Shown here piece after piece: positions 24,572 to 32,390 of a DNA stretch of 41,657 nucleotides. Within the stretch, counting starts at the first letter, position 1. Every line of letters begins with the position of its first letter. The position numbers and the translations under genes were made by a program. The DNA lies in the NCBI RefSeq assembly GCF_040290245.1, contig NZ_PSMQ01000007.1, positions 1 to 41,657 of the forward strand, given 5' to 3'. The notes beneath the pieces are model-generated. The model worked only from the letters and a program-made list of their open reading frames with translations. It was not told the DNA's origin and searched no databases. The DNA is from Thermus_A sp040290245. Lineage in GTDB: Bacteria; Deinococcota; Deinococci; Deinococcales; Thermaceae.

Positions 24572-25836
24572 GCCTCCGCCTGAGGTTAACCCTCTTTTAC
24601 ACCCTTTTGACGGCCCTGGTGCTAGGGTTTTCCGGCCTTGCCCTTCACTTTCTCCTGAAGTGGAGCCTGTACTCCGGCCTGGACGCCACTTTACAGGCCA
24701 CCCTGGCCCTGGCCCGCCCCCTTTTGCAGGAAGAGGATGGCCAACCAACCCTGCTCCAAAAGGGTGAGCTCCCCCCGGGCCTGCCCAGGGACACGGGGCT
24801 TTACCTGTTTAGGCCGCAAGGGGTGGAGCGGCTTGGCTACACTCCTGAGGCGCAGGTTACCCCCAAGGAGGGGTGCTTTAGCGCTAAGGAGTGGCGCTTC
24901 TGCGGCGTGCGCCTAGGGGAGGGGTTTCTCTTGGCCGGGCGCTCCCAGGAACCCCTCGAGGACGGCCTCCACCGGTTTGACCTCGCCTTTGCCATCCTTT
25001 ACCCCCTGGCCCTTCTCCTGGGGCTTGGCCTCGGATTCCTGCTCGCCCAGAAGGCCCTGGCCCCTATCGGGCGCATGACGGAGGCGGCCCTCGAGCAAGC
25101 GGAGTCCGAGGCCTACGCGGTCCAGCTTCCCGAACCCAGGATCAAAGACGAGCTTTGGCGTCTGGCCCGGGCGCAAAACCTCCTTCTAGCCCGGCTTTCA
25201 GGGACGGTGGAACGAGAGCGGCGCTTCGCGAAGGCAGCGGCTCACGAGCTTAGGACCCCACTGAGCGCCTTGATTGGCAGGCTGGAGCAGGCCATGGAAG
25301 GAAGTGAAAGAGGGGCGATGGAAAAGGCCTATCAAGCGGCGATGGACCTTTGGGCCCTGGTGGAACGCCTCCTTCAGTTCACCCGGGCGGAGCGGGGGTT
25401 TTTGGAAAAGGAGCGGGTGGATCCGGGAGCTTTGGTTTTAGAGGCGGTGGAGGGTCTTCGAAGGCCGGGGGTGGACCTAGACCTCCAGGTTCCGGAGGCC
25501 CCTTGCGAGGCCCTCATAGACCCTACCCTTTTCCGCGCCATGGTCCGCAATCTTTTGGACAACGCCCTCCGTTTTGCCAGAACCCGTGTCCGGGTGTCTT
25601 TGCTCTGCGGACCGCGCCTTCGCCTCGAGGTGGAGGACGACGGCCCCGGGCTTGAAGAACCCCAGGAACGAATTTTTGAGCCCTTTTACCGGGGGAGGGC
25701 TTCGAGGGGAACCGGGCTGGGCCTGGCTTTGGTCAAGGCGGTGGCCGAGGCGCACGGGGGAAGGATTAGAGTGGAAAGGGGCCGGACGGGGGCCCGGTTC
25801 GTTGTGGAAATGCCTGGGGGAGCAGAACAAGGATGA
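24568..25836 (+). CDS. Sensor histidine kinase (first system)
   Basis: 422 residues. Two membrane helices (about 8-30 and 138-160) bracket a ~105-residue extracytoplasmic sensor containing two Cys (KEGCFSAKEWRFCGVRLGEG) that could form a disulfide. A HAMP-like linker leads to the H-box KAAAHELRTPLSALIGRLEQ, N-box MVRNLLDNALRFA, and G-boxes VEDDGPGLEEP and GTGLGLALVKAVAEAHGG. The PepSY protein encoded first in the operon is a likely periplasmic modulator. Confidence 0.94.
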   Translation: MSLRLRLTLFYTLLTALVLGFSGLALHFLLKWSLYSGLDATLQATLALARPLLQEEDGQPTLLQKGELPPGLPRDTGLYLFRPQGVERLGYTPEAQVTPKEGCFSAKEWRFCGVRLGEGFLLAGRSQEPLEDGLHRFDLAFAILYPLALLLGLGLGFLLAQKALAPIGRMTEAALEQAESEAYAVQLPEPRIKDELWRLARAQNLLLARLSGTVERERRFAKAAAHELRTPLSALIGRLEQAMEGSERGAMEKAYQAAMDLWALVERLLQFTRAERGFLEKERVDPGALVLEAVEGLRRPGVDLDLQVPEAPCEALIDPTLFRAMVRNLLDNALRFARTRVRVSLLCGPRLRLEVEDDGPGLEEPQERIFEPFYRGRASRGTGLGLALVKAVAEAHGGRIRVERGRTGARFVVEMPGGAEQG

Positions 25837-26774
25837 GATGGCTCCGGGTTGTCCTTCTTTTTCTTCTTGTCTTTGGGCTTATCATCAACGCCCCGTGGGT
25901 TTTCCAGCACGCCTATGCCGCTTATTTTCGGCGTTTGACCGGGCAGATTCCCCCCTGGCCTGGGCCCGGGGCAGGGGAGAGGGTTCTTCTTCTCTCCCCC
26001 CATCCGGACGACGAGAGCGCCTGTTGCGGCGGGTTGGTGCGGAGAGCCCTCTCCCAGGGGGCGGAGGTCTACGTGGTCTGGCTGACCAGCGGGGACGGAT
26101 TTGAGTGGGACGCCGCCCTTTTGGGCCGGACCCTCCGGCCCAGCCCCAAGGACCACCGGGACCTGGCCCTAAGGCGGATGGGGGAGGCCCGGGCTGCGGC
26201 CGAGAGGCTGGGCTTACCGGAAACCCATCTCTTCTTTCTGGGGTATCCGGACCGTGGGCTTCTCCACCTTTTCCTGGAGCATTACACCCAGCCTTACCGC
26301 TCCCCTTATACCGGCCTCGAGGCCGTCTCCTACCCAGGCAGTTTCCACCCCGGTGCCCCTTACACAGGCCAGGCGCTGGAGGCCGACCTTGGGAGGGTGG
26401 TGGAAAACGTACGCCCCACTCTTCTTCTGGCCCCCTCCCCCCTGGACGCCCATGTGGACCACCGGGCCACGGGGTATCTGGCCCTGCGGCTTTTAGGGAC
26501 CCACTCGGGGTTGAAAGGGGCTTTTTACATCGTCCACGGGGGGTTGGAGTGGCCCTTGCCCAAGGGGTATCATCCGGCCCTCGCCCTGGAGCCCCCGCCC
26601 CGGGGCCGGGGGCTCCCTTGGCTTCGGCTGGACCTGACCCCGAAGGAGGAGGAGGCCAAGCGTCAGGCCCTCCTGGCCCATAGGAGCCAGATGCAGATCC
26701 TGGGCCGGTTTCTCCTCGCCTTCGTGCGCAAGAACGAGCTGTTCTCACCCGAGGCCTTGCCGAAGGCCCACTAG
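25833..26774 (+). CDS. Membrane-anchored PIG-L/LmbE-type N-deacetylase
   Basis: 313 residues. An N-terminal membrane segment (VVLLFLLVFGLIINAPWVF) precedes the PIG-L domain: zinc motif LLSPHPDDES (His57, Asp59/60), then LTSGDGFEWD, LFFLGYPDRG, and the distal zinc His in SPLDAHVDHRATG. Such enzymes remove acetyl groups from GlcNAc-containing glycolipids or thiols. With the anchor, an envelope glycolipid is the likely substrate. Four-base overlap with the kinase gene upstream; the stop overlaps the convergent DUF421 gene by four bases. Confidence 0.88.
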   Translation: MRWLRVVLLFLLVFGLIINAPWVFQHAYAAYFRRLTGQIPPWPGPGAGERVLLLSPHPDDESACCGGLVRRALSQGAEVYVVWLTSGDGFEWDAALLGRTLRPSPKDHRDLALRRMGEARAAAERLGLPETHLFFLGYPDRGLLHLFLEHYTQPYRSPYTGLEAVSYPGSFHPGAPYTGQALEADLGRVVENVRPTLLLAPSPLDAHVDHRATGYLALRLLGTHSGLKGAFYIVHGGLEWPLPKGYHPALALEPPPRGRGLPWLRLDLTPKEEEAKRQALLAHRSQMQILGRFLLAFVRKNELFSPEALPKAH

Positions 26775-27298
26775 CGGTTTCGGCTGGACCGAACTTTTCG
26801 AATGCGCTTCGGGGTGAGGTGGTCTTTGGCGACAACGGAAATGGTGCCGTCCACCTCCAAAACCGCCATAAGGACATCCTCCACCCGGGCTACGCCGTGC
26901 TCTCGAAGGGCTGCCATCAGCTCCCCCTTGTCTACGCCTTCTTTGTGAAGGTGTTCTTCGAGGATCCGCCCTTCGTGGATCAGAAGGGTGGGCTCGCCCT
27001 CGAGGTAGCGCCTTAAGAGGCTTCCCGCAAGGGCTCGGTCCAGGCCGAGGAGGAGGCCAGCCCCCAGCAGGCCTCCCAAGAGGCTGGTGTCCGGGCCGAT
27101 CATGGCGTTCTGGACCGCGTTGGAGAGGAGGAGGAGGGTGAGGAGGTCCAAAGGGGTCATCTGGCCCAGAACCCGCTTGCCCGAGGCCTTTAGGAAGAAG
27201 AGAAGGGTCCCGTAGACCAGAACCACCCTAACCCCTGTGAAAAGAACGGTGAGGGGGTCTCCTAAGAGGGCCTGAAGGTGAGGAAGAAGGTGCTGCAT
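26771..27298 (-). CDS. DUF421/YetF-family membrane protein
   Basis: 175 residues. Three hydrophobic helices (VRVVLVYGTLLFFLKASGKR, LDLLTLLLLSNAVQNAMIG, GGLLGAGLLLGLDRAL) are followed by the soluble YetF domain (GEPTLLIHEGRILEEHLHKE, KGELMAALREHGVARVEDV, VLMAVLEVDGTISVVAK). The family is widespread and of unknown function, with YetFEDI-like stress links in Bacillus. A -10-like TATCCT (minus) lies about 10 bases before the start, so the message may be leaderless. Confidence 0.9.
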   Translation of the reverse strand: MQHLLPHLQALLGDPLTVLFTGVRVVLVYGTLLFFLKASGKRVLGQMTPLDLLTLLLLSNAVQNAMIGPDTSLLGGLLGAGLLLGLDRALAGSLLRRYLEGEPTLLIHEGRILEEHLHKEGVDKGELMAALREHGVARVEDVLMAVLEVDGTISVVAKDHLTPKRIRKVRSSRNR

Positions 27299-27335
27299 GG
27301 CCTTAGGATAAGCGGGAAGCCCCGGAAGACGCGGT

Positions 27336-27351
27336 TTCAGTCTCCATTCAG
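27336..27351 (+). promoter_or_regulatory. TTCAG-N6-TTCAG direct repeat upstream of tatA (box 5)
   Basis: TTCAG at 27336-27340 and again at 27347-27351, 11 bp apart, 24 bases before the tatA ATG. The same arrangement occurs upstream of four minus-strand genes at 28115, 30570, 35260 and 39862. Here no good -10 follows at the common distance (GAGGAT at 27362 is weak). On the other strand the boxes lie about 38 bases upstream of the DUF421 start, so either gene could be the target. Confidence 0.55.
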
Positions 27352-27375
27352 CTTAGAGGGGGAGGATGGTTTAGT

Positions 27376-27618
27376 ATGATCGATAGCCCGGCTCAGATCA
27401 TCGCCATTTTGGTGGTCGCCCTTCTCCTCTTTGGCCCTAGGAAGCTGCCCGAGTTGGCCCGGGGGCTCGGTCAGTCGGTGCGGGAGTTTAAAAGAAGCGT
27501 AGAAGGGGTGGGGGAGAGCTTCAAGGAGGCCGCCTCGGAGGAAAAGGCGGTAAAAAAGGAGGAGGCCGCTCAGCCCTCGCAAGGGGAGGGGCAGAAAACC
27601 TCTGAGCACCGGCGTTAG
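27376..27618 (+). CDS. tatA: Twin-arginine translocase subunit TatA/TatE
   Basis: 80 residues. One N-terminal membrane helix, then the signature LFGPRKLPELARGLGQSVRE and an amphipathic helix, followed by a charged Lys/Glu tail. TatA oligomers form the pore or membrane-thinning patch that exports folded proteins. No tatC is beside it, so it would work with a tatC elsewhere or as an extra TatA for special conditions. It is monocistronic: an 11-bp repeat lies before it and a strong terminator after. Confidence 0.93.
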   Translation: MIDSPAQIIAILVVALLLFGPRKLPELARGLGQSVREFKRSVEGVGESFKEAASEEKAVKKEEAAQPSQGEGQKTSEHRR

Positions 27619-27645
27619 GGGGCCTGGAGGTTCGGCCTGGGGGAA

Positions 27646-27684
27646 AAAGCCCCCGGGGCTTGGGAAATGGACCCCGGGGGCTTT
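27646..27684. terminator. Bidirectional terminator between tatA and the secreted-protein gene
   Basis: A perfect 13-bp inverted repeat: AAAGCCCCCGGGG (27646-27658) and CCCCGGGGGCTTT (27672-27684), 13-base loop. The A and T ends give short U-runs in both directions, so it can end the convergent transcripts of tatA and the minus-strand gene whose stop is at 27688. Confidence 0.88.
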
Positions 27685-27687
27685 GGG

Positions 27688-28065
27688 TCACTTCATGCCC
27701 TCCACTAGGTTGCCCTTCTCGTCCAGGCTCACGTGCCGGTTCTTAAGCAGGGTGGAGAGGAGGTAGGTCTTCTTCCCTATCCGCACCTCGAGGTCCGCGA
27801 GCCCCTTGCCCTTTTTGACGATCTTGTAGGTATAGGTGGTGATCCTCGCGCTGCCCTTGGGGAGTTCAAACGCCAGGGCCGCCGCCTTGCTTAAAGCCTC
27901 CTGGGAAACCACCTCCCCGCTTTTCCACAGGGCCTTCCCGGTCTCGTCCAAAAGGACCAGAACCGTTCCCTTGGGCAGCTTGCTGGGGGGGAAGACCGCT
28001 GTAAACCGAAGGCCTGCCGCCAACGCCAAAGAGACCAAAGCCAAAACCGCCAGAGCTTTCCTCAT
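27688..28065 (-). CDS. Secreted protein of unknown family (copy A)
   Basis: 125 residues with signal peptide MRKALAVLALVSLALAAG. The mature part has LPKGTVLVLLDETGKALWKS, SKAAALAFELPKG and KGLADLEVRIGKKTYLLSTL. I recognise no named domain, but it aligns along its length with the secreted protein at 39340-39813 (KGTVLVLLDETGKALW against QGTRFALLDPSGKVLW; LADLEVRIGKKTYLLSTLL against LGEVKLLVDGRLVPLPELL). Strong ribosome-binding site GGAGGTGAAGG. Its promoter carries the TTCAG repeat shared with that relative. Confidence 0.75.
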   Translation of the reverse strand: MRKALAVLALVSLALAAGLRFTAVFPPSKLPKGTVLVLLDETGKALWKSGEVVSQEALSKAAALAFELPKGSARITTYTYKIVKKGKGLADLEVRIGKKTYLLSTLLKNRHVSLDEKGNLVEGMK

Positions 28066-28075
28066 CCTTCACCTC

Positions 28076-28094
28076 CTGGAGCCTTCGGCTCCAG
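28076..28094 (-). promoter_or_regulatory. Leader hairpin next to the ribosome-binding site of copy A
   Basis: On the minus strand CTGGAGCC-GAA-GGCTCCAG forms a perfect 8-bp stem with a three-base loop. It ends directly at the AGGAGGTG ribosome-binding site of the secreted-protein gene. It may protect the 5' end of the mRNA or tune translation. Confidence 0.5.
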
Positions 28095-28114
28095 ACCCAG
28101 TACACCCCCTATTC

Positions 28115-28130
28115 CTGAACCCGATCTGAA
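28115..28130 (-). promoter_or_regulatory. TTCAG-N6-TTCAG direct repeat upstream of secreted protein A (box 1)
   Basis: On the minus strand TTCAG (28130-28126) and TTCAG (28119-28115), 11-bp period, with the downstream copy 50 bases from the ATG at 28065. A weak -10-like TACTGG follows about 13 bases downstream of the second copy. The repeat lies in the 84-base gap after the kinase stop, so the gene has its own promoter despite being co-directional with the kinase. Confidence 0.6.
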
Positions 28131-28149
28131 GGCCCATCGGCCCTTGGGG

Positions 28150-29397
28150 CTAGGCATCCCCCGCCTCTAAAAAGCCTTCGCGCGGCGGTTTCCCCTGGCC
28201 GAAGACCAGACGCGCCCTAAGCCCCTTTAGGTTTTCCAAGTGGAGCTCGGCCCCCAAGGCCTTGGCCACCGCCCGGACCACCCTAAGCCCGAGGCCTTCC
28301 CGCCTGGGTTCGAGCAGGCCCGGCCCCTCGTCCTCCACCTCCAAGACCGCGGAAGAACCCTGATGGAAAGCCCGGATCCATACAGTCCCTTTACCATGGA
28401 GAAGAGCGTTGTAGACCAGGTTGTTCAAAGCCTGCTCCAAGAGGCGGGGATCGGCCTGAACCCGGATGGGTTGGGCCTCGAGGGCGAGCTCCCGGCCCAT
28501 CCTGAGGGCCAGGGGTTGGAAGCGGTCAAAGGCCGCTCCCGCCGCCTCCCCCAGGTCCACTGCCTCCCAGCGGGCCTCCCCGGCTTGGGCTCGGGAAAGG
28601 GTGAGGAGGTTTTCCGCCAGAACCTCCATCCGAAGGGCCTGGTTCCTAAGGCGGAATAAGGCCTCGCGGTCCGCCTGCCCCCTTTGAAGAAGCCCCTCCA
28701 GGGCTGCCCTTAAGGCGGCGATGGGGGTTTTGAGCTCGTGGCTGGCCAAGGCCAAGAAGACCTGCTCCCGCTTCCGTTCCGCCTTTAGCCGCTGGAGGAG
28801 GCTGCCAAAGGCCTGGGCGAGCGCGCCCACTTCGTCCGGACGGGGAGAAAGGGGGGCCTCCTCAAAGCGTTCCGCAGCCTGGGCTAAGGTGACCAGGGGG
28901 AGGAGAGCGCGGCCCATGAGGAGGTAAGCCCCCAGGAAGGCAAGCCCCCCAAGGGCGAGCACCACAGGCAGGGAGAGCTTCAGATACCAGGAGAGAAGGC
29001 TCTGGTAGGCTGTAAGGGACTGGGCCACCAGCACCTCCCATCCCCCTCCTCCCCCGCGGTAGACCCTCCAGCCTTCCAGGCTGGCAAACCCCTTGACCGT
29101 CGACAAAAGCCTCCAGGGCGCCCCGGGGGCCCCCCCCTCGAAGACCAAATGCCCCCCCCGGTACACCCGGGCCGCCGAGGGGGTATCCCCCCCCAGGATC
29201 TCCTCCGCAACCTCCGGGGGGATCTCCCCCTGGGTGCGGGCTGCTTCCAGGAGCGCCGTAGCCTGGAGCCGGAGGTCTTGGTCCACCTCCCTCAGGACCA
29301 CCCGGACCAGGAGGAGGTAGGAGATCCCGACCCCCAGGACAAGGCCTGAAAGGGCAATGGCCCCAGAAAGGAGGGCGAGGCGAAGCCGCAAGCTCAT
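28150..29397 (-). CDS. Sensor histidine kinase (second system)
   Basis: 415 residues. Membrane helices at about 8-32 and 140-163 flank a ~105-residue external sensor; HAMP follows (LMGRALLPLVTLAQAAERFE), then H-box LALASHELKTPIAALRAALE, N-box ALNNLVYNALLHGKG, and G-box EVEDEGPGLLEPRREGLGLR (the G1 loop and G2 are close together, as in compact kinases). It is the third gene of the cytochrome-regulator-kinase unit, 11 bases after the regulator. No Cys is seen in the sensor, so the stimulus is not obvious. Confidence 0.94.
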   Translation of the reverse strand: MSLRLRLALLSGAIALSGLVLGVGISYLLLVRVVLREVDQDLRLQATALLEAARTQGEIPPEVAEEILGGDTPSAARVYRGGHLVFEGGAPGAPWRLLSTVKGFASLEGWRVYRGGGGGWEVLVAQSLTAYQSLLSWYLKLSLPVVLALGGLAFLGAYLLMGRALLPLVTLAQAAERFEEAPLSPRPDEVGALAQAFGSLLQRLKAERKREQVFLALASHELKTPIAALRAALEGLLQRGQADREALFRLRNQALRMEVLAENLLTLSRAQAGEARWEAVDLGEAAGAAFDRFQPLALRMGRELALEAQPIRVQADPRLLEQALNNLVYNALLHGKGTVWIRAFHQGSSAVLEVEDEGPGLLEPRREGLGLRVVRAVAKALGAELHLENLKGLRARLVFGQGKPPREGFLEAGDA

Positions 29398-29408
29398 AGG
29401 GGATGGCC

Positions 29409-30086
29409 TCAGCCTGTGATCGTGGGTTCGGGGACCCGGTAGCCAAGACCCCTTACGGTTTCGATCACCCCATCCCCCAGCTTTTTGCGCAGATTTTTGA
29501 CGTATACCTCCACCAGGTTGGTCTCGCTCTCGTACCCGGGGCCCCAGATGCGCTCCAGGATCTCCTCCTTGCTGAAGAGGCGTCCCTTGTTTAAAAGAAG
29601 AAGCTCCAGCACCTGGAACTCCTTGGCCGTAAGGGGGACGGGCCGCCCCGACTTAAGGACACGGCGGCCTTCCACCTCCAAGACCAGGTCCTGGTGCTCT
29701 ACCCGCTTCGGCCGCACCTCCCCCCGGCGCAAAAGGGCTCTGAGCCGGGCCACCAGTTCCGGGAGGGCAAACGGTTTGGTCAGGTAGTCCTCACCCCATT
29801 CCAGGCCTCTCAGACGGTCTGGCAGCTGGTCTTTAGCGGTAAGGAAGAGAATGGGCTGGAGGAACCCCGCCTCGCGGATGCCCTGGGCCAGTTCAAACCC
29901 CGCCTCCTCCCCCTCGGGGAGCCGGACATCCAGGATGAGGAGGCGGGGGTTCGAGGAAAAAAGAAGCTCCCAGGCCTGTTCCGTGCTTTTAGCCCAAAAC
30001 ACCTCAAACCCAAAGGCCAAAAGGGCCTCCTCCAGGGCAAGCCCCAACGCCTCATCATCCTCGAGGAGGAGCAGGGGGGTTTTCAT
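29409..30086 (-). CDS. OmpR-family response regulator (second system)
   Basis: 225 residues. Receiver with LLLEDDEALG, phosphoacceptor D53 in LLILDVRLPEGEEAG, LTAKDQLPDR and LTKPFALPELVARLRALLRR. C-terminal DNA-binding winged helix: LVLEVEGRRVLKSGRPVPLT, LTAKEFQVLELLLLNKGRLF, TNLVEVYVKNLRKKLGDGVI. It is 9 bases after the cytochrome gene. Being OmpR-like it should bind tandem half-sites about 11 bp apart, which is what the TTCAG boxes here show; the link is inference. Confidence 0.95.
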   Translation of the reverse strand: MKTPLLLLEDDEALGLALEEALLAFGFEVFWAKSTEQAWELLFSSNPRLLILDVRLPEGEEAGFELAQGIREAGFLQPILFLTAKDQLPDRLRGLEWGEDYLTKPFALPELVARLRALLRRGEVRPKRVEHQDLVLEVEGRRVLKSGRPVPLTAKEFQVLELLLLNKGRLFSKEEILERIWGPGYESETNLVEVYVKNLRKKLGDGVIETVRGLGYRVPEPTITG

Positions 30087-30095
30087 CCGCCCCCT

Positions 30096-30536
30096 TCAAA
30101 GCCCTAGCTTTTTGCGCCACGCATAGACCTGCTGGGGGGTAAGGGGTTTGGACCGCTGGGCCTTGACCTCCTGGTCGGTGAAGGGCTTCTGCCCGGGTGG
30201 GAGTTTGTTCCCAAAACTGGTGGAGATGTAGTTCAAGATGGCCGCGATCTCCGCGTCCTTTAACTGGGAACCCCAGGCCGGCATCGCCCCGTTGTACTTC
30301 TTTCCCTTGACCACGATCTCGCCCTGGAGCCCGTAGAGGAGGACGTTCACCAGGTAGGTTCGTCCATCCTTTTTGGCCAGGATCTCCTGAACATGCCCCG
30401 CCAGGGGCGGGAAGGACCCGGCCAGGCCCTGGCCGCCCGCTTGGTGGCAGACCTGGCAGTACTGGGAAAAGAGGCCTGAACCGGACTGAGCCAAGGCCAG
30501 GGAAAGGGCCAAAACCGCTCCGAGCGCTTGCTTCAT
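30096..30536 (-). CDS. Secreted c-type cytochrome
   Basis: 146 residues. Signal peptide MKQALGAVLALSLALAQ, heme-attachment motif CQVCH (Cys27, Cys30, His31), then PPLAGHV and the distal Met ligand in YNGAMPAWGSQLKDAEIAAI, the normal order of a class I monoheme cytochrome. The last 40 residues are a Lys-rich extension. It would carry electrons outside the membrane. It is the first gene of the unit with the response regulator and kinase, which suggests that the system senses or adjusts redox or respiration. Confidence 0.92.
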   Translation of the reverse strand: MKQALGAVLALSLALAQSGSGLFSQYCQVCHQAGGQGLAGSFPPLAGHVQEILAKKDGRTYLVNVLLYGLQGEIVVKGKKYNGAMPAWGSQLKDAEIAAILNYISTSFGNKLPPGQKPFTDQEVKAQRSKPLTPQQVYAWRKKLGL

Positions 30537-30554
30537 CCTGCACCTCCTAGGCCT

Positions 30555-30585
30555 AGGATATTCTAAACCCTGAACGGGAGCTGAA
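30555..30585 (-). promoter_or_regulatory. Promoter of the cytochrome/two-component operon with TTCAG repeat (box 2)
   Basis: Minus strand: TTCAG (30585-30581), TTCAG (30574-30570), nine bases, then TATCCT (30560-30555) as -10, and a start codon 19 bases further at 30536. The direct repeat takes the place of a -35 box. If the regulator at 29409 binds here, the operon is autoregulated. Confidence 0.62.
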
Positions 30586-30596
30586 GCGTGAACCCC

Positions 30597-30624
30597 TTGC
30601 TTTTCGCTGGGGAAGGGCTATTCT
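30597..30624 (+). promoter_or_regulatory. Promoter of the ABC transporter operon
   Basis: TTGCTT (30597-30602) and TATTCT (30619-30624) with a 16-bp spacer. The transcript would have a leader of about 75 bases before GTG 30707. The promoter lies back-to-back with the cytochrome operon promoter. Confidence 0.5.
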
Positions 30625-30667
30625 GGAGAAGGTTATGGAGGGTCTGCCCTCGAGTCATAGGACCTGA

Positions 30668-30687
30668 GGGCCGCCCTCGGGCGGCCC
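30668..30687 (+). promoter_or_regulatory. Leader hairpin before the ABC permease gene
   Basis: GGGCCGCCC-TC-GGGCGGCCC, a perfect dyad directly ahead of the AAAGGAGG ribosome-binding site at 30693-30700. It could be an attenuator or a translation-control stem; I do not recognise a riboswitch class. Confidence 0.5.
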
Positions 30688-30706
30688 CGGGGAAAGGAGG
30701 CCGCCC

Positions 30707-32380
30707 GTGGTCTACCGTCCCAACCGGTTTGATTTTCTGGTCCTTCTCTCTTTTTTTGCCCTTCTCGCCCTCCTGGCCCGGATCGGGCACGAGCTTTCCG
30801 CCCCCCTTCCCCCTGCCGGGAAGATCCCCATTTCGCTGGACCCCCGTCACCTTCCGGAGTATGCGCTGCGGAGCACCTTCCGAATGTTCGCCGCCTTGGG
30901 GCTTTCGCTTCTTTTCACCCTCACGTACGCAACCCTGGCGGCCAAGTCCCGTCTGGAGCCCCTCCTGGTTGCCCTCTTGGACATCCTCCAGTCCGTGCCC
31001 ATCTTGGGGTTTTTGTCCTTCACGGTAACCTTTTTCGTGGGGCTTTTCCCAGGCCGGGTGCTGGGGTTTGAGCTGGCCAGCATCTTTGCCGTCTTTACCT
31101 CCCAGGCCTGGAACATGGCCTTCAGCTTCTACCAGTCCCTTAAAACCGTGCCCCGGGATCTGGACGAGGCGGCCCGGCTCTTCGGCCTTTCCCCTTGGCG
31201 GAGGTTCTGGCGCCTCGAGGTTCCCTTCGCCATCCCCGGCCTGGTCTGGAACACCATGATGTCCGTCTCTGGGGGGTGGTTCTTTGTGGTGGCTTCGGAG
31301 GCCATCAGCGTGGGCCGGACCGAGGTGGCCCTGCCGGGCCTGGGTTCATACGTGGCCAAGGCCATCCAGGAGGCCGATCTTCCAGCCGTTTTGTACGCTC
31401 TTTTGACCATGCTCCTGGTCATCTTCCTTTACGATCAGCTGGTCTTCCGGCCTTTGGTGGCCTGGAGCGAGAAGTTCAAGTACGAGGATAGGCCCTCCGA
31501 GGAGGCGGAAAGCTGGGTCTTGGACCTCTTCCGGAGGACCCGGTTTTTGCGCAGGGTTTCCGCCTGGCTGGCCGAGGCCCTCTGGGAGGCCGCGACCCGC
31601 CTGGAGCCCCTGTTTCACGCCCGGTCTATACGGATTGGACGCGCCTGGACGTACGCCTTTTACGGGACCTTGGCCCTGGTTTTCTTGGCCGGTGCCCACG
31701 CCTTTTACCTCTTCTTGAGGCCGCTGGGGTTTTTCGAAGTGGGGCGGGTCCTCCTCCTGGGCCTGATCACCTTGGCGCGCGTCCTCGTCCTCCTCGTCCT
31801 GGCGGGGCTGGTCTGGGTGCCCGTGGGGATCGCCTTGGGCCTAAGGCCGGACCTGGCAGGCCGCCTCCAGGCTCTGGCCCAGTTCCTGGCCGCGTTTCCC
31901 GCCAACCTCCTCTACCCCATTTTCGCTTACCTTATGGCCCGCTACACCCTTTCCCCTGAGGTCTTCACCGCACCCCTCATGGTTTTGGGCACCCAGTGGT
32001 ACATCCTTTTCAACGCCCTGGCCGGTGGCATGGCCCTCCCGGGGGACCTTCGGGAAGCGGCGGCCAATTTGGGCCTCAAGGGACCCCTCCTCTGGCGCAA
32101 GGTTCTCATCCCCGGAGCTTTTCCCTACCTGGTCACGGGCTTCATCACCGCGAGCGGAGGAACATGGAATGCCTCTATCGTGGCCGAGATGGTGAGCTGG
32201 GGCGGCCTCACCTTCAAGGCCACGGGCCTGGGGGCCTACATCGCGGAGTGGACAGGCCAAGGAAGTCCCTCGCATGTGCTTTTGGGCATCCTGGTGATGA
32301 GCCTTTACGTGGTGGCGTTGAACCGGCTTGTCTGGCGCCCCCTCTACTTTTGGGCCGCGGAGCGGTTCCGCCTTGGGTAA
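30707..32380 (+). CDS. ABC transporter permease, two fused NitT/TauT-type domains
   Basis: 557 residues, about 12 membrane helices in two similar halves. Each half carries an EAA-type loop: DLDEAARLFGLSPWRRFWRL in the first and DLREAAANLGLKGPLLWRKV in the second, the coupling helices that contact the ATPase. The halves are joined by a cytoplasmic linker around residues 260-310. Binding-protein-dependent permeases usually have one domain per chain; the fusion makes a complete transmembrane unit. GTG start at 30707 with AAAGGAGG six bases upstream. No substrate-binding protein gene is adjacent. Confidence 0.9.
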   Translation: MVYRPNRFDFLVLLSFFALLALLARIGHELSAPLPPAGKIPISLDPRHLPEYALRSTFRMFAALGLSLLFTLTYATLAAKSRLEPLLVALLDILQSVPILGFLSFTVTFFVGLFPGRVLGFELASIFAVFTSQAWNMAFSFYQSLKTVPRDLDEAARLFGLSPWRRFWRLEVPFAIPGLVWNTMMSVSGGWFFVVASEAISVGRTEVALPGLGSYVAKAIQEADLPAVLYALLTMLLVIFLYDQLVFRPLVAWSEKFKYEDRPSEEAESWVLDLFRRTRFLRRVSAWLAEALWEAATRLEPLFHARSIRIGRAWTYAFYGTLALVFLAGAHAFYLFLRPLGFFEVGRVLLLGLITLARVLVLLVLAGLVWVPVGIALGLRPDLAGRLQALAQFLAAFPANLLYPIFAYLMARYTLSPEVFTAPLMVLGTQWYILFNALAGGMALPGDLREAAANLGLKGPLLWRKVLIPGAFPYLVTGFITASGGTWNASIVAEMVSWGGLTFKATGLGAYIAEWTGQGSPSHVLLGILVMSLYVVALNRLVWRPLYFWAAERFRLG

Positions 32381-32390
32381 GGTGGGAAGG

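Noticed and set aside
30625..30706. Mn-sensing yybP-ykoY riboswitch before the ABC permease
   Set aside because: Simple GC hairpins only; the conserved internal-loop sequences are not present.
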